This document shows positions 9,501-16,964 of a DNA stretch of 56,865 bases, piece after piece. How positions within the stretch are numbered: position 1 is the stretch's first letter; each line of letters opens with the position of its first letter. Under the pieces are notes generated by a model. It made no database searches. It was given only the letters and a program-made list of their open reading frames with translations, and was not told where the DNA came from. Source of the stretch: Spirochaetales bacterium Spiro_12 (GTDB lineage Bacteria; Spirochaetota; Spirochaetia; Treponematales; Rectinemataceae); contig LVBN01000090.1 in assembly GCA_001603165.1 (NCBI GenBank), positions 1 to 56,865 on the forward strand, in the 5' to 3' direction. Made by a program: the position numbers and the translations under genes.

Positions 9501-10329
9501 CGATGTGGCCCAAGCCACGAGCACGGCGGTGCTGGTGGATGTGGACCCGCCCGCGGTGACCATCGCTGTGCGACCCGAATACTTCAGTCCCGACGGCGAT
9601 GGGGTGGACGATAAGCTCAGCTTCGACATTCAGGTGGATGCGGCGGCGGGAGTGGTGGATTGGAAGCTGGAAGTGTTCGAAGCGGCTATCGTCGAGTCGA
9701 GCAATCCCAACGCGGTGAGTTCCGAGCGGCTCTTCAAGGATTGGAGCGGGAAGGGCAAGCCCCCCGCCTCGATCACCTGGGACGGTAAATCCTCCAGAGG
9801 CGAACTGGTGGAATCCGCCACCGATTACCGCTTCAGTTTCGTGGCCCGGGACCAATTGGGCAACAGCACGACTGTGTCGGGCGTGATCGCCGTGGATGTT
9901 CTGGTGATCAGGGATGGCGACAGGCTCAAGATAAAGGTTCCCTCCATCGTATTCAGGGCGAATTACGCCGATTTCGTGGGCCTTTCGGCGGACATAGTGG
10001 CGCGCAACGAGCAGGTGGTGGCCCGAATCGCCCAGATTCTCAACAAGTTCCCGGACTACCGGGTGAGAATCGAAGGCCATGCCAACAACGTGGCTAAGAT
10101 GCTGGGCTACTCCCAGGCCAGGATCCAGACCGAGGAAACCAGGGAACTCATACCGCTCTCGACGGGAAGGGCGGAGCTGGTGCGCACAATGTTGGTGGGC
10201 AATGGGGTGGATGCCAGAAGGCTGAGCGTTGAGGGCCTGGGGTCCAGCGAGCCGGTGGTGAGCTTCTTCGATGTGGAAAACCGCTGGAAAAACAGGCGCG
10301 TGGAGTTCGTACTCATAAAAAATCAATAA
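3598..10329 (+). CDS. Giant exported protein: PorV/UPF0164-like N-terminus, 16 FlgD/CHU_C-like repeats, C-terminal OmpA domain
   Basis: The 2243-residue protein has a Sec signal peptide (about residues 1-22). A Gly/aromatic-rich region to about residue 340 resembles the outer-membrane beta-barrel proteins of treponemes (PorV/UPF0164 type). About sixteen Ig-like modules follow, each opening with a variant of FSPNGDGxxD and ending near VPDGxYxY...D.AGN. The NGDGxxD loop is of the type that binds calcium in other extracellular repeats. Residues about 2105-2243 form an OmpA-like peptidoglycan-binding domain (RIEGHANN, LSTGRAELVRTML, NRRVEFVL). The layout suggests an outer-membrane-anchored periplasmic scaffold or surface protein tied to peptidoglycan. 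GGGAGA precedes the ATG. It is followed by a strong terminator and appears monocistronic. Confidence 0.85.
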   Translation: MSFLKKIRIAVVITALLCVIPLSAYDPPKGGFFLPSLYSPWGLAYTPTVTGPSNPWAALLNPSVIADNQLIQFEAAYTGITDFGTAGQGWGSAASLGFSLPAPYGVWGGAARFFSSPAAMSSMSLGTFGGLTAFFAKDLLPSLYLGTAVDLTMGGQGGFGWGLSLDLGATWLAGDLGVFKDTRFGLSILDMGKGYSTPGATGMFGGAASSYPSAFTLGLGARSNLVQNYYWNLDAGLDIWSPSFQDLGIDISFGLAFREMIALRLGWSAGLRDIVNGTGRSYLPSLGIFGTISLDKGFRFGGRSNKDASLSIGTAIAPLYDSLYAMSAGASLSFGLRDRTAPVIKAELPVPYRGTVYISPDGDGLQDSLDIPISISDERYVIGWRLTIEDQSAGKIVRTIGESNDRVEAIRGFDSLGSALGYSRKTVAVPSSLSWDGKDDAGVKVPDGSYTLSLRAWDDNGNQNLDYLSCLTVVVDSTKPQASARSLEPTMILSPDGDRKKDTIAFRNTGSVESGWKIELFDGAGNLVRSREYNERSAPADFEWDGTANDGSRVPDGSYSLRLSTRDEAGNLAQSDVRNIVVDTRRPKVSISTDGVVMSPNGDGISDSLLIIPSFESFENLSSWEVAVHNPEKTKVWRVWGGADNPPEKSYTFTGFSEAGQAFADGQYEASVSFEYRNGYGDTKFSAPFYMDRTPPSASIGLADANTIFSPDGDGSRDGFVFTFESSEEDTWNLIIRDSHKNEKVVRRYSQNLPASLEWNGKDDQGRLVADGDYEVYVFSMDRAGNSFATSSAPVRVDTRRPVSSIRLDREAFSPNADGIAESIVISPQVETLDGLMGWKFSILSLDGAAKEALAFVGDAGDAPAERYIFEGKNADGAALPEGIYKARLELAYINGFSSSVESQNILLDRTYPSATVKVDRKAFNPAGEPNQSILTIEQSGSSERLWKAGVLDSKGQNVKSWEFSGRPETIVWNGVGDSGFIVPDGSYRYLISATDESGNAFTSKELPFEVDTRKKELRLAADSLAFSPNGDGVKDSLVFNTEATDSSRLEAWRMWIVAGEVKGDSQTIRPVKSWQGEGILPRSFEWNGQSDVGVAVPDGEYSALLRLSYPNGDTAEAAVGPFVVDRIAPKATVSLSAKLFSPNGDGILDTVTIAQEAATPKDRWEASIRSSGGDLLRSWVWEDQLETLVWDGRDSTQAILADGTYYYELKSTDPAGNSYSSGKLAIAVETEKKAVRLDIDQRAFSPNGDGQRDELGIGILIQAPERVKDYELIIVAQDGPMAMSTVRSWKGSGIAPQRVVWRGESDSGVQAPDGRYAASIRVNYLNGDQIEAPTPGFLVDRIAPRIEVSASLEIISPNGDGRSDSVEIRQNSLPGDDWKGGIRGADGRLVKSYSWKDKVVDFIWDGKDETGALVRDGQYRYQAEATDLAGNRTLSKEIVIAVETEKKTVRLDADALAFSPNGDGKRDRLLLGVRAQYPERVKNFELTIVQTDSGDSAMPVKSWKGSSDIRSQYYWDGLTDSGIPAPDGSYYARLKVLYTNDDLHQQEIGPLLVDRVAPQATVRVSTPIFSPNGDGRTDTVEIIQEAVPGDVWQGQITDSGNRIVRSWTWEKGLNSLVWDGKNQAGGLVPDGLYYYELRSIDAAENSFVSSKIPIEVDAGGKAVRLDVDPKAFSPNGDGVKDSLYINIQAPKAQTIADYEISIFSLDAGGKRQSSPVRIWRGGADLKDQYVWDGGAESGIMVPDGEYQITARIHYRNDDLFELASPRVLVDRVAPKISVSAEPLLFSPNGDGNKDTITINQNSSLGDDWTGRMRNSAGLVVRSWNWKNEARSFVWDGKDSSGKVVPDGVYSYEVSASDAAGNTASAKVSGIRVDASTSRVYVTASDTGISPNGDGIRDEVSFTIVVERREGIESWRFSLLDTKGVERSFFGSAGSDVPARLVWDGRDLQGQVIQGEYVGKLVVNYEKGDVAQATSTAVLVDVDPPAVTIAVRPEYFSPDGDGVDDKLSFDIQVDAAAGVVDWKLEVFEAAIVESSNPNAVSSERLFKDWSGKGKPPASITWDGKSSRGELVESATDYRFSFVARDQLGNSTTVSGVIAVDVLVIRDGDRLKIKVPSIVFRANYADFVGLSADIVARNEQVVARIAQILNKFPDYRVRIEGHANNVAKMLGYSQARIQTEETRELIPLSTGRAELVRTMLVGNGVDARRLSVEGLGSSEPVVSFFDVENRWKNRRVEFVLIKNQ
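4669..9900 (+). repeat. Sixteen tandem Ig-like coding repeats alternating between two module lengths
   Basis: The SPNGDG-type motif starts at 4669, 5074, 5389, 5722, 6034, 6367, 6676, 7018, 7330, 7663, 7972, 8305, 8614, 8953, 9262 and 9583. From the second motif on, the steps are 315, 333, 312, 333, 309, 342, 312, 333, 309, 333, 309, 339, 309 and 321 nt, so modules of about 111-114 residues alternate with modules of 103-105 residues. The long type ends in a YxNGD...VDRxAP junction and the short type in a TDxAGN...VxT junction. The sixth motif (FNPAGEP) is degenerate. Confidence 0.9.
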
Positions 10330-10363
10330 AACGCCGAGTTCCGGATCTTGATCCGGAAGGGCC

Positions 10364-10401
10364 AAAGGCCGCCTTGGAAGGCTCCAAGGCGGCCTTTTTT
10401 T
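10364..10401 (+). terminator. Intrinsic terminator after the giant repeat protein
   Basis: A perfect 15-bp stem (10364-10378 with 10383-10397) around a 4-nt loop is followed by a T-run to 10401. The A-run on the other side could also make it work for the convergent antiporter gene. A second small palindrome (TTCCGGATC...GATCCGGAA) lies just upstream at about 10340-10359. Confidence 0.85.
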
Positions 10402-10540
10402 ACCCGGTCTCATTTTGAGCCGGTGGCTGCGGACAATGGCTGACCCGGACGCCGATGACCTGATCACGGCGTCCCTGGGCGGTCGCCGATGGGAGAGCTG
10501 TCCAGGCTTCGCGGTCGGTCCGCCAAATCCAGGGCGGGAG

Positions 10541-13150
10541 TTATTTCAACAGGTCTTCGGCTTTTTCGGCTTGCAGGAGAAGGGATGCCAGATTCTCTTT
10601 TTTAAAGAGGCTCGCTATATCGCCCAGGAGGGCGAGATGGTCCTCGGGTTTTTCCTCTTCCGGAACTAGAATGAGGATGAGAATCCGCACAGGTTTTTCG
10701 AGCAGGGATACCCTGAAGCCCTCCCTATGCGAACCCATGCAGACTATGGGTGCCCTGATATTCTCCAGCCTTTCGTGCATCAAAATCACGCCCTGGGCGA
10801 TTTCGATGGGTTGTCGCTGGACCTGTTCGGTCAAGGCCAGGCTCAATCTGCTCGAAAGTCTTCTGTCGAAGGGAAAGGCGGAGGATACGAGCTCGAAAAC
10901 CCCATCGGTCAGGGCGCTGTGCTTCATGTTCACCCGTATGGTTCCCCGGGCTACGGCATGTTCGAGGATCCGCCGGGCCCGGGAGGGCGATGATGCGCGG
11001 CCTTGGGGAACCGGGGCCGCTGTCGGCAACGGGGCTGAGGACTGAGCCTGGGCGGGCGCCGATAGCGGGGCTGAAGTCGGTACCGGGGGTGGCGTCGGTG
11101 CGGATGGATTGGCGGAAGCCGAAGGGAAGGACGATCCCGGCGATACGGCAGACTGGTTCGGGTACGCCAGAGCTTCTCCCCGGGCCATATAGATTATGAG
11201 AAGATTAGACCGGGGGAACTCCTCGCCGATTCGATGGGGCAAACGTTCCACCGCGGGATGCCAGGAAGGTTCGGAGGGCCGGGCGCTGAAGAGGACAAAG
11301 AACTTCGACTGTCCGGGGATTGAGCCGAGGGCTTTCCCGATCTCCTTCCAGGCATCTATTTCGATACCCTGGTAACTCAGGCCGAAGTCGGCTTCGCGCA
11401 GAGCCCGGTTAAGGCCGGCGTTCTGCCCCTTCAAGGTGAGGATGTGAAGCTTGGACAGGTGCTTTTTCGTCAGGGCTTTCAAAACGGCGAGGGCCGCGTA
11501 GAAGCCTTCGTGGGTTTCGCAGAAAGGCGGCAGCACCGCCGCGATGTGGGAAGCCTGCGGGGGAGCCACCAGCCTGGCCACCAGCACTTGCTGGTCGCAG
11601 CTGTTCAAGATTTGATCGATAACCGAACCGAAAAAAGCGTTGGCCAGCCTGGGAGGTTTATTCCACCCCACGAGAATAGTGTCGGCCCCCTGTTCCTCCG
11701 CGCTCTGGCGAATAGCGTAGGCGACGTTCGTCTCCACCCTGAACAGGGGGGTAACCGGGGTTTGGGGATCGAGGCCCCGCATCAAGGCCGCGGCCAGCAT
11801 GGTCTCCGCCTTTCGGCGTTCCTCGCTGTTCTGGTCCGCCATGACTACCAGGGGAAGCAGGGGCGAACCGTGGCTTTGCTCCTGAAGAAGTTCCCCTAAC
11901 TCAATGAGTTGATGGGAGCTGGCCGGTTTGGAAAGAGGAATAAGTATTCGACTGCCGGAGAAGAAGGGTTTGCCCTGGCCTTCCTGGTTTTTCGCCTTGA
12001 GTCTGTAGCCCGAACCGCGGGCGACCAGGGCGGTGAGGCTGGTGGAGAGGATGACGAGAATGACCGCGCCGCCGAGAAGGGGCTGGTCGAAATGACCGGT
12101 GCTGCCGGCGACCGATGCGGTGGCCAGAGAAAAGGCGGAAAAACAGGAAGAAAATCCGAAAAGCAGGCCTCTGTCCTCCGAAGAGAGGCGCAGAGCCCTT
12201 CCCGTGATAAAGGCGGCGAGGATCTTGGAGCCGAGCCCCAGGATTACCGACCCCGAGATGAAAATGAGAACCCTGGGAAGGGATGGGGTTTGGGAAAAGT
12301 TGGCTTGTACCCCTATAAAAACAAAGAGAAAGGGCAGAAAGAAAGACTCGCCCAGGAGATTTACCCTTGCGGAGAGTGTTCTGGAGGAGCTCAGGGTGGG
12401 CGCGAGAAGCAGGCCTGCGTAAAGCGCGCCCAAATACGCAGGAAGACCGATCAGGCTTCCGATGGCGGAACTCGCGAAGAGCAAAAAGAGGAGGAACATC
12501 GCGTCGATGCCTCCCTGGGCTCTCATACTCCGCAGCATGAAGGGGGCGAAACGAGGTAGGGCGAGACCGAGAACCACGAAATAGAAAAGCCATAATCCGG
12601 CGGTTCCCAGGGAGGGAAGAAGGAGCGACCGATCCTGGACGAAAACCGAGAAGAAGAGTATCAGGGTCACGGCGATACGGGAGAGCGCCGAGCCAGCCAT
12701 TCCGATTTCAGCCGGTTCCCTGGTTGAAAGATCGGCCCGTAGAAGAGGCTGGATGTTGCGGGAGCCCGAAGAGGCGAAAAAGGCTCCGACGATAAGCGCC
12801 GAACTGATGCTGCGTCCGAAGAGGAAATAGCCAAAGACGGAGCCGGTTATAAAGGGAATGAAGAAGGTGAGGGCTCCGAAGAGGAGAACCGAAAAGGGGC
12901 GTTTTTTTAAAATTCCCAGACTTATTTCCGCGCCGGCGTTAAAAAAGGCGTAGACCAATCCCAGTGAGCCGAGAAGCTGCAGCAGGATACCGGGTTCCAG
13001 GAAACCGATAAGCTCCGGACCGAGGAGTATTCCGACCAGGGTCATCGAGGCGACCACAGGAATTCCGAGCTTGTCGGAAAGGTAGGGGGCGACAAGGCCG
13101 ACAGCCATTACCACGGCCACTATGCCTGCGGGTTCCAGGATCGAATCCAT
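10541..13150 (-). CDS. CPA2-type cation/proton antiporter fused to USP and PTS EIIA-like domains
   Basis: The 869-residue product has an N-terminal Na+/H+ exchanger domain (about residues 1-385, around 12 membrane segments, with the family's conserved small-residue motifs). A cytosolic universal-stress-protein-like domain follows at about 395-530. A Pro/Ala/Ser-rich linker spans about 655-720, and a C-terminal EIIA(Ntr/Fru)-like domain covers about 725-869. In the EIIA domain, GVILMHERLE aligns with the phosphorylatable-histidine motif, so H792 could accept phosphate. This implies phosphorelay- or nucleotide-controlled ion exchange (inference). A TTG 6 nt upstream (13156) is an alternative start; neither has a strong ribosome site. 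The gene converges on the giant repeat gene. Confidence 0.85.
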   Translation of the reverse strand: MDSILEPAGIVAVVMAVGLVAPYLSDKLGIPVVASMTLVGILLGPELIGFLEPGILLQLLGSLGLVYAFFNAGAEISLGILKKRPFSVLLFGALTFFIPFITGSVFGYFLFGRSISSALIVGAFFASSGSRNIQPLLRADLSTREPAEIGMAGSALSRIAVTLILFFSVFVQDRSLLLPSLGTAGLWLFYFVVLGLALPRFAPFMLRSMRAQGGIDAMFLLFLLFASSAIGSLIGLPAYLGALYAGLLLAPTLSSSRTLSARVNLLGESFFLPFLFVFIGVQANFSQTPSLPRVLIFISGSVILGLGSKILAAFITGRALRLSSEDRGLLFGFSSCFSAFSLATASVAGSTGHFDQPLLGGAVILVILSTSLTALVARGSGYRLKAKNQEGQGKPFFSGSRILIPLSKPASSHQLIELGELLQEQSHGSPLLPLVVMADQNSEERRKAETMLAAALMRGLDPQTPVTPLFRVETNVAYAIRQSAEEQGADTILVGWNKPPRLANAFFGSVIDQILNSCDQQVLVARLVAPPQASHIAAVLPPFCETHEGFYAALAVLKALTKKHLSKLHILTLKGQNAGLNRALREADFGLSYQGIEIDAWKEIGKALGSIPGQSKFFVLFSARPSEPSWHPAVERLPHRIGEEFPRSNLLIIYMARGEALAYPNQSAVSPGSSFPSASANPSAPTPPPVPTSAPLSAPAQAQSSAPLPTAAPVPQGRASSPSRARRILEHAVARGTIRVNMKHSALTDGVFELVSSAFPFDRRLSSRLSLALTEQVQRQPIEIAQGVILMHERLENIRAPIVCMGSHREGFRVSLLEKPVRILILILVPEEEKPEDHLALLGDIASLFKKENLASLLLQAEKAEDLLK

Positions 13151-13273
13151 CTTCAATCCAGTCTATGATGTGCCAGCGGGAAGCGCAAGCCAAATGCCTG
13201 TTGTTTTTAACGCGATTTGGGCGAATACCGGCAAGATTCCGGGGAATGCTTGAAAAGCCCTGGGGCTGGGGAA

Positions 13274-14239
13274 TCAAAACTCGCCGACAAAGAGGACTTC
13301 GGGTTCGAGCGAGAATCCATAGGTCCTGAGGGCGGCTTCTTGCGCGCTCTCGATGAGGCGGCGCATGTCCTTGGCCGAGGCCCGACCCATGTTGACGAAA
13401 ATATTGGCGTGCCAGGGCGATACAGCCGCGTCGCCCAGCCTCCGGCCCTTGAAAGCGAGGCTGTCCAGAATGGCTCCCGTGGGTTTTCCGAAACTCCTGT
13501 TGTTTTTGAACATCGAACCCGCCGAGGGGTAGCGGTAATGACCCTTGGATACTCTGTCCATCTTCCTGTCGCGCATTACCGACGCGATACGGGGAGCTTC
13601 GCCGCATCGCAACTTGAGTTCGGCGGCCGTGACGATCCATCCGTCATAGATCGCTCCGGGCTGAAACGCCGAGCGCTTGTAGCTCCAGGGGAGGGTGGAG
13701 GAATCCAGATTTTTCGCCTCGCCCGCGGGAGAAATAATCTTCAGGATGCCAAGGATCGTGGCTATATCATCTTCGTAGCAGCGGGCGTTCATATAGACGG
13801 CGCCGCCCAGGCTCCCGGGCATTCCGTAGAAGTTTTCAATTCCCTGGAGGCCCAAAGCCAAGGCTTCTTCGCAAAGCCGGTCTATCGAAATGCCCGCCTG
13901 GGCATAAAGCGAAACTTCTCCCTCGCAACGCCCTCCCTCTTTTACCGAGAAGGGAGACTCGAGCCTGCAATCGGAGAGCTTCGAGAGATCCAAGACCCAG
14001 CCCCGGATTCCCTTGTCGCCCACCAGAAGATTCGCCCCCCCGCCCAGGACGAAGAAGGGCTCCCCCGCATCGCGAAGGGTTTTTACCAGGGCGGCGAGCT
14101 CGGATTCTGAGGAAAGACGGAGATAATAATCCGCCGGGCCTCCTATTTTAAAACTGGTATGCAGGGACATGGGTTCCGATATGCGAATCCTCGCAGGGTC
14201 TATATTGATTTTTCGGGCGATTTGCCATAGCTTTTCCAT
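13274..14239 (-). CDS. murB: UDP-N-acetylenolpyruvoylglucosamine reductase (MurB)
   Basis: This cytosolic FAD enzyme reduces UDP-GlcNAc-enolpyruvate to UDP-MurNAc with NADPH in peptidoglycan synthesis. The 321 residues contain the FAD-binding TSFKIGGPADYY and VLGGGANLLV motifs, GMPGSLGGAVYMNARCY in the middle, the catalytic-serine motif PSAGSMFKN, and the C-terminal EPEVLFVG with the catalytic glutamate. Length and motifs are normal. It is divergent from cysS with only 63 bp between the start codons. Confidence 0.95.
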   Translation of the reverse strand: MEKLWQIARKINIDPARIRISEPMSLHTSFKIGGPADYYLRLSSESELAALVKTLRDAGEPFFVLGGGANLLVGDKGIRGWVLDLSKLSDCRLESPFSVKEGGRCEGEVSLYAQAGISIDRLCEEALALGLQGIENFYGMPGSLGGAVYMNARCYEDDIATILGILKIISPAGEAKNLDSSTLPWSYKRSAFQPGAIYDGWIVTAAELKLRCGEAPRIASVMRDRKMDRVSKGHYRYPSAGSMFKNNRSFGKPTGAILDSLAFKGRRLGDAAVSPWHANIFVNMGRASAKDMRRLIESAQEAALRTYGFSLEPEVLFVGEF

Positions 14240-14302
14240 ATTCGCGCCCTATTCTGATCGCTGCGCTGTCCAATTTCAAGTCCGCTGCTGGAGGATGTCC
14301 CT

Positions 14303-15739
14303 GTGCCTGTCATAACGTTTTTCAATACCCTGGGCCGTTCGATGGAAGAGTTCAAGCCCCTCGTTCCGGGTAAGGTCGGCTTTTACGGCTGCGGTCCCAC
14401 CGTTTATAATTATGCGCACATAGGGAATCTGCGAACCTACGTCTTCGAGGACATACTCGTGCGGAGCCTGCGCCGTTTCGGCCTGGATGTCACCCATGTC
14501 ATGAACATCACCGATGTGGGCCACCTGAGCGGCGACGACGACTCGGGCGAGGATAAAATGCTCAGGAGCGCCAAGGAACGGGGGCAGAGCGTTCTCCAGA
14601 TCGCCTCCTACTATACCGACGCGTTTTTCGCCGATACCGAAAGGCTGGGCATCGCGAGGCCCGACGTCGTATGCAAGGCTACCGAGCATGTGCAGGATAT
14701 GATCCGGTTGATTCGGCGCATCGAGGCCGGCGGCTATACCTACTCGGCGGGGGGCAATCTCTATTTCGACGTGAGCAAGTTCCCGCGCTATGGCGAACTG
14801 GCCAACCTTAGGTTGGAAGAGCTCAAGGCCGGAGCGAGAATAGAGGTGGACGAAAACAAAAAAAATCCCCAGGATTTCGTCCTTTGGTTCACCAAATCCA
14901 AGTTCGAAAATCAGGCGTTGATCTGGGATAGCCCCTGGGGAAGGGGGTATCCGGGCTGGCATGTGGAGTGTTCGGCCATGAGCATGAAGTATCTGGGCGA
15001 AAGCTTCGACATCCACGCCGGCGGGGTGGACCATATCCCCGTGCATCATACGAACGAAATAGCCCAGTCCGAGGCGGCGACGGGAAAGCCCTGGGTCCGC
15101 TATTGGCTCCACGCCGAATTTTTGGTGATGGACAAGGGTAAGATGTCCAAATCCAAGGGGAACTTCATCACCCTCCAGAACCTTTTGGACGGGGGCTTCG
15201 AAGCCCTGGATTACCGGTATTTCTGCCTTGGAGGACACTACAGGAGCCAGCTCAGTTTTTCCGACGACGCAATGGCGCAGGCCAGGGCTTCGCGAAAGGC
15301 GATGCTGGAAAAGTTCCTGGACCTAAGAACCCACGCGGGGACGGCGGAGGTACCGAACAGAAGCAGGCTGCACGCCGGGGTTCTGGCGAGGTTGGAGCGC
15401 TTCGACAAGCTCCTGGCCGAGGACTTGGCGGTACCTAGGGCCCTGGCCGAACTCTGGGGTTTGCTGAAGGACCCCTCGTTGCCCCCCGCCGATGTGGTCG
15501 CCGCGGCGCTGGATATGGATACCGTACTCGGTATAGGCCTGGCTGGAGCCAGGCGGGAGGAGAAAAGTCTTTCCGACGAGGAACGATCCAAAATTCAAGC
15601 GCTGGTCGATCGCAGGACCGAAGCCAAGAAGGCGAAAAATTGGGCCGAGGCCGACGCCCTTCGTCAGGAGCTCAAAGATTTAGGCATCGTCCTGGAGGAT
15701 GGCCCAAGGGGCACGGTCTGGAAGCAGCTAAAGGCCTGA
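14303..15739 (+). CDS. cysS: Cysteinyl-tRNA synthetase
   Basis: This class I synthetase charges tRNA-Cys. The 478-residue product shows the zinc-site cysteine region ([16 protein letters not shown], which also contains the HIGH-type signature), the [10 protein letters not shown] motif, [10 protein letters not shown] and the KMSKSKGN loop. A helical tRNA-binding C-terminus ends in [17 protein letters not shown]. The start is a GTG at 14303 with GGAGGA 7 nt upstream; the nearby ATG at 14295 is in another frame and stops after six codons. The ECF sigma gene follows after 30 nt, so read-through is possible. Confidence 0.97.
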   Translation: MPVITFFNTLGRSMEEFKPLVPGKVGFYGCGPTVYNYAHIGNLRTYVFEDILVRSLRRFGLDVTHVMNITDVGHLSGDDDSGEDKMLRSAKERGQSVLQIASYYTDAFFADTERLGIARPDVVCKATEHVQDMIRLIRRIEAGGYTYSAGGNLYFDVSKFPRYGELANLRLEELKAGARIEVDENKKNPQDFVLWFTKSKFENQALIWDSPWGRGYPGWHVECSAMSMKYLGESFDIHAGGVDHIPVHHTNEIAQSEAATGKPWVRYWLHAEFLVMDKGKMSKSKGNFITLQNLLDGGFEALDYRYFCLGGHYRSQLSFSDDAMAQARASRKAMLEKFLDLRTHAGTAEVPNRSRLHAGVLARLERFDKLLAEDLAVPRALAELWGLLKDPSLPPADVVAAALDMDTVLGIGLAGARREEKSLSDEERSKIQALVDRRTEAKKAKNWAEADALRQELKDLGIVLEDGPRGTVWKQLKA

Positions 15740-15769
15740 GGGCCCAAACGTAACAAAGGGGAATCTGCA

Positions 15770-16363
15770 TTGTTATCTTCTGATGAGCGGCCCGACGACC
15801 TCGGTTTTAAGACGATATACGAAGAGAACGTCGACATGCTCCTGAGGGTGGCCTTGCGGATAAGCAACTCCACCGAGGCAGCCGAGGACATCGTCCATGA
15901 TGCCTTCGGTAAACTGGTGGAGAAGAAGCTGGTCTTCCCCAGCGGAAACGACGCCAAATACTGGCTTATCAGGGTGGTGAAAAACGCGGCCATAAACTAC
16001 GCGAAACGAAAAGGCCGCGAGACCAGGGCGTACGAAAAATGGTGGAGAAGCGAGGCTTCGCCGGTGGAAAACGTCGAGGCCGGGGCCCTGACCATCAAGG
16101 AAACCGGGACAGAGGCGGGTATCCAGCCTTCGGTGGAAGAAGACGTCCTGCGCGGCGAGACAGCCCGGGAATTACGCCGTTGTCTGAACCTGCTCCCCGA
16201 AAAATTGAGGGAAGTCCTGGTGCTTAAAGAGTATGGCGGGATGAATTATAAGGAAATCGGCAAGGTTTTAGGAATAAGCGAGGGCAACGTGAAGGTGCGG
16301 GCGTTTCGCGCCCGGGAAGCCCTGCTTAAGCGGATGAAGGGGGAGGATTCCCATGTGTCCTGA
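15770..16363 (+). CDS. ECF-type RNA polymerase sigma factor
   Basis: The 197-residue protein has sigma region 2 at about residues 15-85 (EDIVHDAFGKLVEKK, then a WLIRVVKNAAINYAKRK region 2.4-like helix). A variable acidic linker follows, then region 4 at about 135-190 (LPEKLREVLVLKEYGGMNYKEIG, then KVLGISEGNVKVRAFRARE). This is the domain set of an ECF sigma factor. Translation most likely starts at TTG 15770, which has AAAGGGG upstream. The gene overlaps the downstream anti-sigma gene by 11 nt, implying coupled synthesis. Its targets are not visible; autoregulation is likely by analogy only. Confidence 0.9.
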   Translation: MLSSDERPDDLGFKTIYEENVDMLLRVALRISNSTEAAEDIVHDAFGKLVEKKLVFPSGNDAKYWLIRVVKNAAINYAKRKGRETRAYEKWWRSEASPVENVEAGALTIKETGTEAGIQPSVEEDVLRGETARELRRCLNLLPEKLREVLVLKEYGGMNYKEIGKVLGISEGNVKVRAFRAREALLKRMKGEDSHVS

Positions 16364-16964
16364 TGATTCGCTGCTATCCGCCTATTTGGACGATGAAGTT
16401 CCTTCGCCCTGGAAGGAGAGGATGGAGGCGCATATAAGCGCCTGTCCGCAGTGTCGGGCAAAAGTCGTCGAATACAGGACTCTGGCCCGCGCCCTAAAGA
16501 AGAGCTTTGACCAGGGAGAGCTGGAATTTTTACGTCGGGCCAGATCGAGGATCGCCTCATCCATCGATATGGGCAAGGGCCCGGAAAAGGTCGCCAACGC
16601 CCACTCCGGAGTATGGAGCGATCTATGGTCCCGCAGAATCTCCCTGCCTATGCCTATTTTGGCGGCCTCCGCCGCCGCCTTTGTCCTGGTGTTCGGCGCC
16701 GCGATGGGGATTTTCGGTTCATTCAAGGGAATCACCAAGGAAGCCACCGGGAGCATGGCTTCGGCCTCCAGGACGATAACAGCCCAATCGGCTACCCTGG
16801 AGTTGATGGCCCAGTATATGAAACAACAGTCGGTTCAGCCTGTCATGATCGAGATTCCCAGTGAATCGGTGTTTTATCAGTCGGGTAATCCCCTGATTGT
16901 CGCCGACTCGGCGGTTCTTCTCCAGGAGTCGACGACTACTTCCAACGGGAGCGCTTCGCGGTGA
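16353..16964 (+). CDS. Membrane anti-sigma factor with zinc-finger motif
   Basis: The 203-residue product begins with an anti-sigma zinc-binding domain carrying HxxxCxxC (H27, C31, C34) in HISACPQCRAKVV. One membrane segment lies at about residues 98-120, leaving an extracytoplasmic tail of roughly 80 residues. The domain order and the 11-nt overlap with the sigma gene identify it as the cognate anti-sigma factor. The outer tail (Ser/Thr/Gln-rich with IPSESVFYQSG) has no recognised sensor fold. GGGAGGA precedes the ATG. Confidence 0.88.
   Translation: MCPDDSLLSAYLDDEVPSPWKERMEAHISACPQCRAKVVEYRTLARALKKSFDQGELEFLRRARSRIASSIDMGKGPEKVANAHSGVWSDLWSRRISLPMPILAASAAAFVLVFGAAMGIFGSFKGITKEATGSMASASRTITAQSATLELMAQYMKQQSVQPVMIEIPSESVFYQSGNPLIVADSAVLLQESTTTSNGSASR

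Noticed and set aside
4669-9900. CRISPR-like or noncoding tandem repeat
   Set aside because: The periodicity is a protein-level repeat in an intact frame, with 300-340 nt spacing and diverged DNA.
9265-10467. 400-codon open frame on the minus strand
   Set aside because: It lies antisense to the repeat/OmpA protein, has a His/Arg/Gly-rich composition typical of a shadow frame in GC-rich DNA, and crosses the gene's terminator.
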